NCBI GenBank assembly: GCA_013115135.1
Contig: JABANP010000082.1
Location: forward strand, 96,894-160,893
DNA length: 64,000 nt
DNA from: Perkinsus olseni
Lineage: Eukaryota > Perkinsozoa > Perkinsida > Perkinsidae
Direction: 5' to 3'
In this document: one piece after another, positions 60,756-64,000 of the stretch
Position numbering within the stretch: position 1 is the first letter of the stretch
How the letters are laid out: each line of letters starts with the position of its first letter
Notes under the pieces: generated by a model
What the model was told of the DNA's origin: nothing
The model's database searches: none
What the model saw: only the letters and a program-made list of their open reading frames with translations
Position numbers and translations under genes: made by a program

Positions 60756-62061
60756 TGAATTCAGTGGTGTGCAAGTTGCTTTGATCCCACGTGATTCTGA
60801 GAGTCTAATCCCGGCACTACGAGCCGTCGTCGACGATAGTCAAGCGTGCGATGATCACCAATCGCGGTAAAGAACATTGAGATGCTTCTTATTTGGGAGC
60901 TGATCGATTGATCAGCTCATTCGACTATGAGGCAGTCTCATTGAGACCTACGTGCTACCTACTGCGCCGAAGCGCGCATGTAAGTGCTCAGGACTTGCTG
61001 CCGATTGCCTATCGGTTCGAGAACCCGGTGGTGACGGGAGAGCTGCTAGCCGCTTAACGTGATATCGGCAGCACAACGTCATCAGGCGCAGAGCTCATTC
61101 GACGAGAAAACTCAACGTTAGAACTGGAGGCATGAGAGTCTGCCGGCGCGCAACTTATACGACCGGCTGACGGTTCGAAGACCACCGACTGTATGTAGCT
61201 CCGTGCGATAACTCGAGTCAGAGTAACTGGTAAATTGATGGTCGGATCGCTCTCTCCTTGCGCACCCGCTGCTTCCGTATAGCTTGAGAAGGTTCGATGC
61301 GGGGCTCAGGAAGTCGGCTCGTAGGACTCGCGATAAGAAGACAGTAGTTGAAGTCATCACAAATCCGTCGTGGAAGTGTGGGACTGAAGTGGTTCTGTTG
61401 CAGCTGGGAGCGGCTGACAAACCTAACGCGGGGTGACATACGTGCACACAGCACGCTTAACGTCAAGCCGCTTCTCTCTGGGAGAAGTTCGTCTCATTGG
61501 GAGTTGTATCTTCTGAGAAGAGAAAGCGCTTCAGTGAGAAGAGTCTTCTCACTGAAGCACTTTCAGCGATGTTTGAGATTATCTCAGGCGCTGTGGGTCG
61601 GAGCGCTCATGCATCGTGGGAAACATCGACCGCATCAGCGCTCGAATTCGAGAAAATCGGCATCAGGATTAGATTCGTGGATGTACTCTCTTTCGTGCTG
61701 CCGCAGCATGACAAGCACAACAGCACAGCAGAACAGCAGATCGCTGCGCTACGAACGCAGGTTATGCGAAGCAATCCGTCCGCACAATCCTCGCTCCTGT
61801 AAATGACTAATGATGTCCTTTGTCGACGCGCAAGCACAGTGGGGCAGCGCCATGTCGGAAAGGCGTAACGAAGAGATTATCCGAGTTAGAGAGTCTCAAT
61901 TTGAGACGGTCACGGGTTCCAGTTAGTCTTGGAGTTTAATAATGTCTTGTGTGCCACAGGTCTACGCCTACGTGAGCCCGGCTACGCCCGCACAAATCTG
62001 ATCCCGATGCGATGTGGTGTGCGGCGCGTCGGACAGAGTAGCTCTCGGCCATCCGTGATCA
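60756..62061. other. Gene-poor stretch with a palindrome
   Basis: The unit B homology ends near 61135. A frame at 61497-61802 on the plus strand (FEIISGAVGRSAHASWETST) is open for 101 codons but has no recognisable domain. A palindrome GCTTCAGTGAGAAG-AGT-CTTCTCACTGAAGC lies at 61528-61558, inside that frame. Confidence 0.45.
61528..61558. repeat. Perfect palindrome, 14-nt arms, 3-nt centre
   Basis: Left arm 61528-61541, centre AGT, right arm 61545-61558, no mismatch. Confidence 0.95.
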
Positions 62062-63159
62062 GTGATCATGAGCGTCCTCGTTTTCTTCACTTTCATCGCT
62101 CTGTTCGGCGAGTCCTACGGTGAGAAGCTAATCAGAGTTGAAACCATCTACTCTAAGCCCGCAGCCGATGCGACATGGGCCGAGCTCCTTGGTATCGTTT
62201 GGGTTGACTTCCAACCTGTCAAAGCCGTTAGCGATACTTGGGCCTCTTACCCCTTCTTCCTGTGGGAGGAGTGGTATGATAAAGTTGGCCCAGGAGGCTG
62301 CGATGGAGTCATCTATGGCTGCTACGGTTGCTCCTCAGCCGAGTGTCAGCAAGCACCTCGCAAGACTTTCAGGTATCACAATGGCAAGGAAGTGACCTTG
62401 TTCCCCCACGTCGGGGTGGTGTTGTTCGACGTCAACTTCGAACGCTTCGTGAGCCCTCATGTGACTTTCGGATTAGTCGTTGGACCGAAGAACAGACCCT
62501 GGGCTTCGCTTGGGCTCTCCCTCAAGAAAGTCGCCAGTGAACGGTATGTCCCTCTGATGGACCAGCTTCTACCACGCAAGGGCTTCGAGGGTCTCATCGA
62601 TAAGAAGGCATTCTCGTTCTATCTGGACGAGCGAAGTCTCCGCGGCGAGCTCATACTCGGTGGTGACGATGAGAAGAAGCACGATGGTGCTCTTGAATAC
62701 GTCGAGGCTATCCACCTTGACTTTGCCCCGCCGGGCATTACTATAGCGGGCTTGGGCATCGGGAATGACTCGAAGACCCGAATCGACGTGTCGAGTGTGG
62801 CGTTCCTGGACACGGGCTCCAGCAAAATGCACATACATGAGTCCCTCAAGCCGCGAGTGATCGCCCTCCTTCAGAGCGCTGGCACCAAGGCCGTGGTTAT
62901 CAAGGAGGAGTCGGGGTCCTTCATCGTCGCCTGTGAAGACGTGAAGTACCTGCCCTCAATCACTTTTTTCATGAAGGGTTTGCAAGCCGATGAGGTTTCC
63001 GTCGATGTGTTTCCCGATGCCCTGAAAGGGGAGCGACAGGACGGCAGCTGTGAGCTAGCGCTGGCCTTCGGTAAAGTCTGGTATCTTGGGTTGCCCACGG
63101 TCGTCGGGAAATACGTCTCGGTGAACGAGACTCGCATCGGTTTTGGCAAGGCGAAATGA
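62062..63159 (+). CDS. Pepsin-like (A1) aspartyl protease homologue with altered first active site
   Basis: A single-exon gene of 365 codons. MIMSVLVFFTFIALFGESYG is a signal peptide. The overall layout follows the gene at 15457-16557: EKLIRVETIYSK at the mature start, cysteine-rich loop CDGVIYGCYGCSSAEC, inter-lobe GELILGGDDEKKHDGALEYV, second active-site motif VAFLDTGSSKMHI, and C-terminal GLPTVVGKYVSVNETRIGFG. At the first active site, where the relatives have VDTGS, this protein has VSDTWASYPFFL. The aspartate and threonine can be aligned, but the invariant glycine is tryptophan. Such a change should distort the active-site loop, so this may be an inactive or altered member (pseudo-protease). 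The frame is fully open and codon usage looks like its relatives, so it is under selection rather than decaying. Confidence 0.9.
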   Translation: MIMSVLVFFTFIALFGESYGEKLIRVETIYSKPAADATWAELLGIVWVDFQPVKAVSDTWASYPFFLWEEWYDKVGPGGCDGVIYGCYGCSSAECQQAPRKTFRYHNGKEVTLFPHVGVVLFDVNFERFVSPHVTFGLVVGPKNRPWASLGLSLKKVASERYVPLMDQLLPRKGFEGLIDKKAFSFYLDERSLRGELILGGDDEKKHDGALEYVEAIHLDFAPPGITIAGLGIGNDSKTRIDVSSVAFLDTGSSKMHIHESLKPRVIALLQSAGTKAVVIKEESGSFIVACEDVKYLPSITFFMKGLQADEVSVDVFPDALKGERQDGSCELALAFGKVWYLGLPTVVGKYVSVNETRIGFGKAK

Positions 63160-64000
63160 TGGAGCGTCTCCAAGACTGCATCCAGCCATATTTCATATTT
63201 CTTACATCAGATCGCTATGTCATTACTTTTGGACAGTGTATTGAGCGCTGAGTCGTCATTGGTCTTCCCACCTTACCAGGCTTATGTGGTGTAGTGTTGC
63301 GAGGACGGCTGAGTTATTGGTGATGCAGTAGGTGTCCTTTCGTCACACGTCCTAGTGGTTGACTTGAGGGGAAGCGTTGTCCGGCTCCCTGTGTCGGATA
63401 TAGCTTGCACGAGCGGAGTTTGACTGAAAGGCTCGCTGATTCGACCAGTTTCGCCACTCGACATACTAAAGAAATCCAAAATGTTTTTTATGCTTCTTGA
63501 TTATTATTCGCCGCATCTGTTCGAACTTGCACTCGAGGGAATATTAATAATGCGACACGCCATAGCTGGCCGAAAATTGTAGGCCGAAATGGCCAGAGAT
63601 CAGTACGCTCCACGATTCTGAGATACTGTACTATAGACGGCACTCGGTTGTCGTGTCGGCTGTCGCTCGCCACGTGATGTATTGTGATATTGTCTACTGC
63701 TAGGCTTAAGTGATCTATCATTCAACTATGGATGATTCATTGAGATAGGATAGTCGATTGAGATTCACTTCTCTTATATCTGGGTATTGTGTTCCCTGGA
63801 TTACACACTCCCAGTACCGCTGCAAGAATTTGTGTCCTCGGAAAATCCGCAGGAATTTATGGTTTCGTACTTTTCTTATCTTCGTACCTTTCTTGTTATT
63901 TTTTTCCTCCGACCGCAATGATTTAAATAAACGACAGACCCTACTATAGAATGGAACACAAAAAGACGTTGACGACGAAAGCTGGGATACTCTGTGACAA
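63160..64000. other. Intergenic with a dispersed repeat
   Basis: No gene seen. The dispersed repeat at 63642-63765 is listed separately. Confidence 0.5.
63642..63765 (+). repeat. Dispersed repeat, copy 2
   Basis: Closely similar to 50296-50425 (TTGTCGTGTCGGCTGTCGCT onward) with scattered substitutions; no tandem 34-nt copies follow it here. Confidence 0.85.

Larger units (their letters stand above)
54781..61135. repeat. Tandem segmental duplication, unit B
   Basis: Second copy of the block at 48390-54780. It holds a broken ADF/cofilin (55132-55745), an apparently intact tubulin-tyrosine-ligase-like gene (57325-59530) and an intact tRNA-Phe (60683-60755). The segment 56030-57310 is unit-specific. 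Confidence 0.82.

Overview
This window is nuclear DNA of a eukaryotic protist. The most likely source is a perkinsid alveolate (Perkinsus or a close relative). That assignment is inference from gene style: many short GT-AG introns (about 40-130 nt), intronless lineage-type pepsin-like aspartyl proteases, a short ADF/cofilin, and small secreted proteins. No marker gene in the window settles the species.

Layout. 0.3-2.9 kb: two copies of a small secreted protein gene flank a gene for an acidic-repeat protein, all on the minus strand. 3.8-5.3 kb: a multi-exon plus-strand gene with a 24-nt repeat coding for an 8-residue helical unit. 5.7-7.5 kb: a broken PX-domain sequence, part of which is duplicated at 13.6-14.4 kb. 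7.7-8.3 kb: a short Tc1/mariner-type element with TA target duplication. 8.3-10.4 kb: a WD40-repeat gene. 11.7-17.6 kb: two intact aspartyl protease genes and one broken one. 18.7-21.5 kb: a secreted FkbM-type methyltransferase. 22.3-24.4 kb: two tandem ribose-5-phosphate isomerase B genes. 25.7-26.6 kb: a secreted protein of unknown function. 27.4-33.9 kb: a short-chain dehydrogenase, POC1, ribosomal protein uL24/RPL26 and a METTL6-type tRNA m3C methyltransferase. 34.5-45.0 kb: DNA2 nuclease-helicase spread over 10.5 kb. 46.3-47.5 kb: a small four-exon gene resembling mitochondrial ribosomal protein mL53. About 48.4-61.1 kb: a degenerating tandem duplication of about 6.3 kb, each unit carrying ADF/cofilin, a tubulin-tyrosine-ligase-like gene and tRNA-Phe. 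62.1-63.2 kb: an aspartyl protease-like protein with an altered first active-site motif.

Four intact tRNA genes were found (Arg-CCU, Val-CAC, Asp-GUC, Phe-GAA). Three of them lie inside introns of protein genes, on the opposite strand.

The strongest unexplained signal is a class of short perfect inverted repeats, typically 7-23 nt arms around a 1- or 3-nt centre, scattered through intergenic DNA, introns and pseudogenes. Where two paralogous copies can be aligned (tRNA-Phe, the PX-linked duplication, the transposon ends, the aspartyl protease pseudogene), one copy has the single ancestral sequence. The other copy has the same sequence folded back on itself. This points to a recurrent fold-back or template-switch insertion process in this genome.
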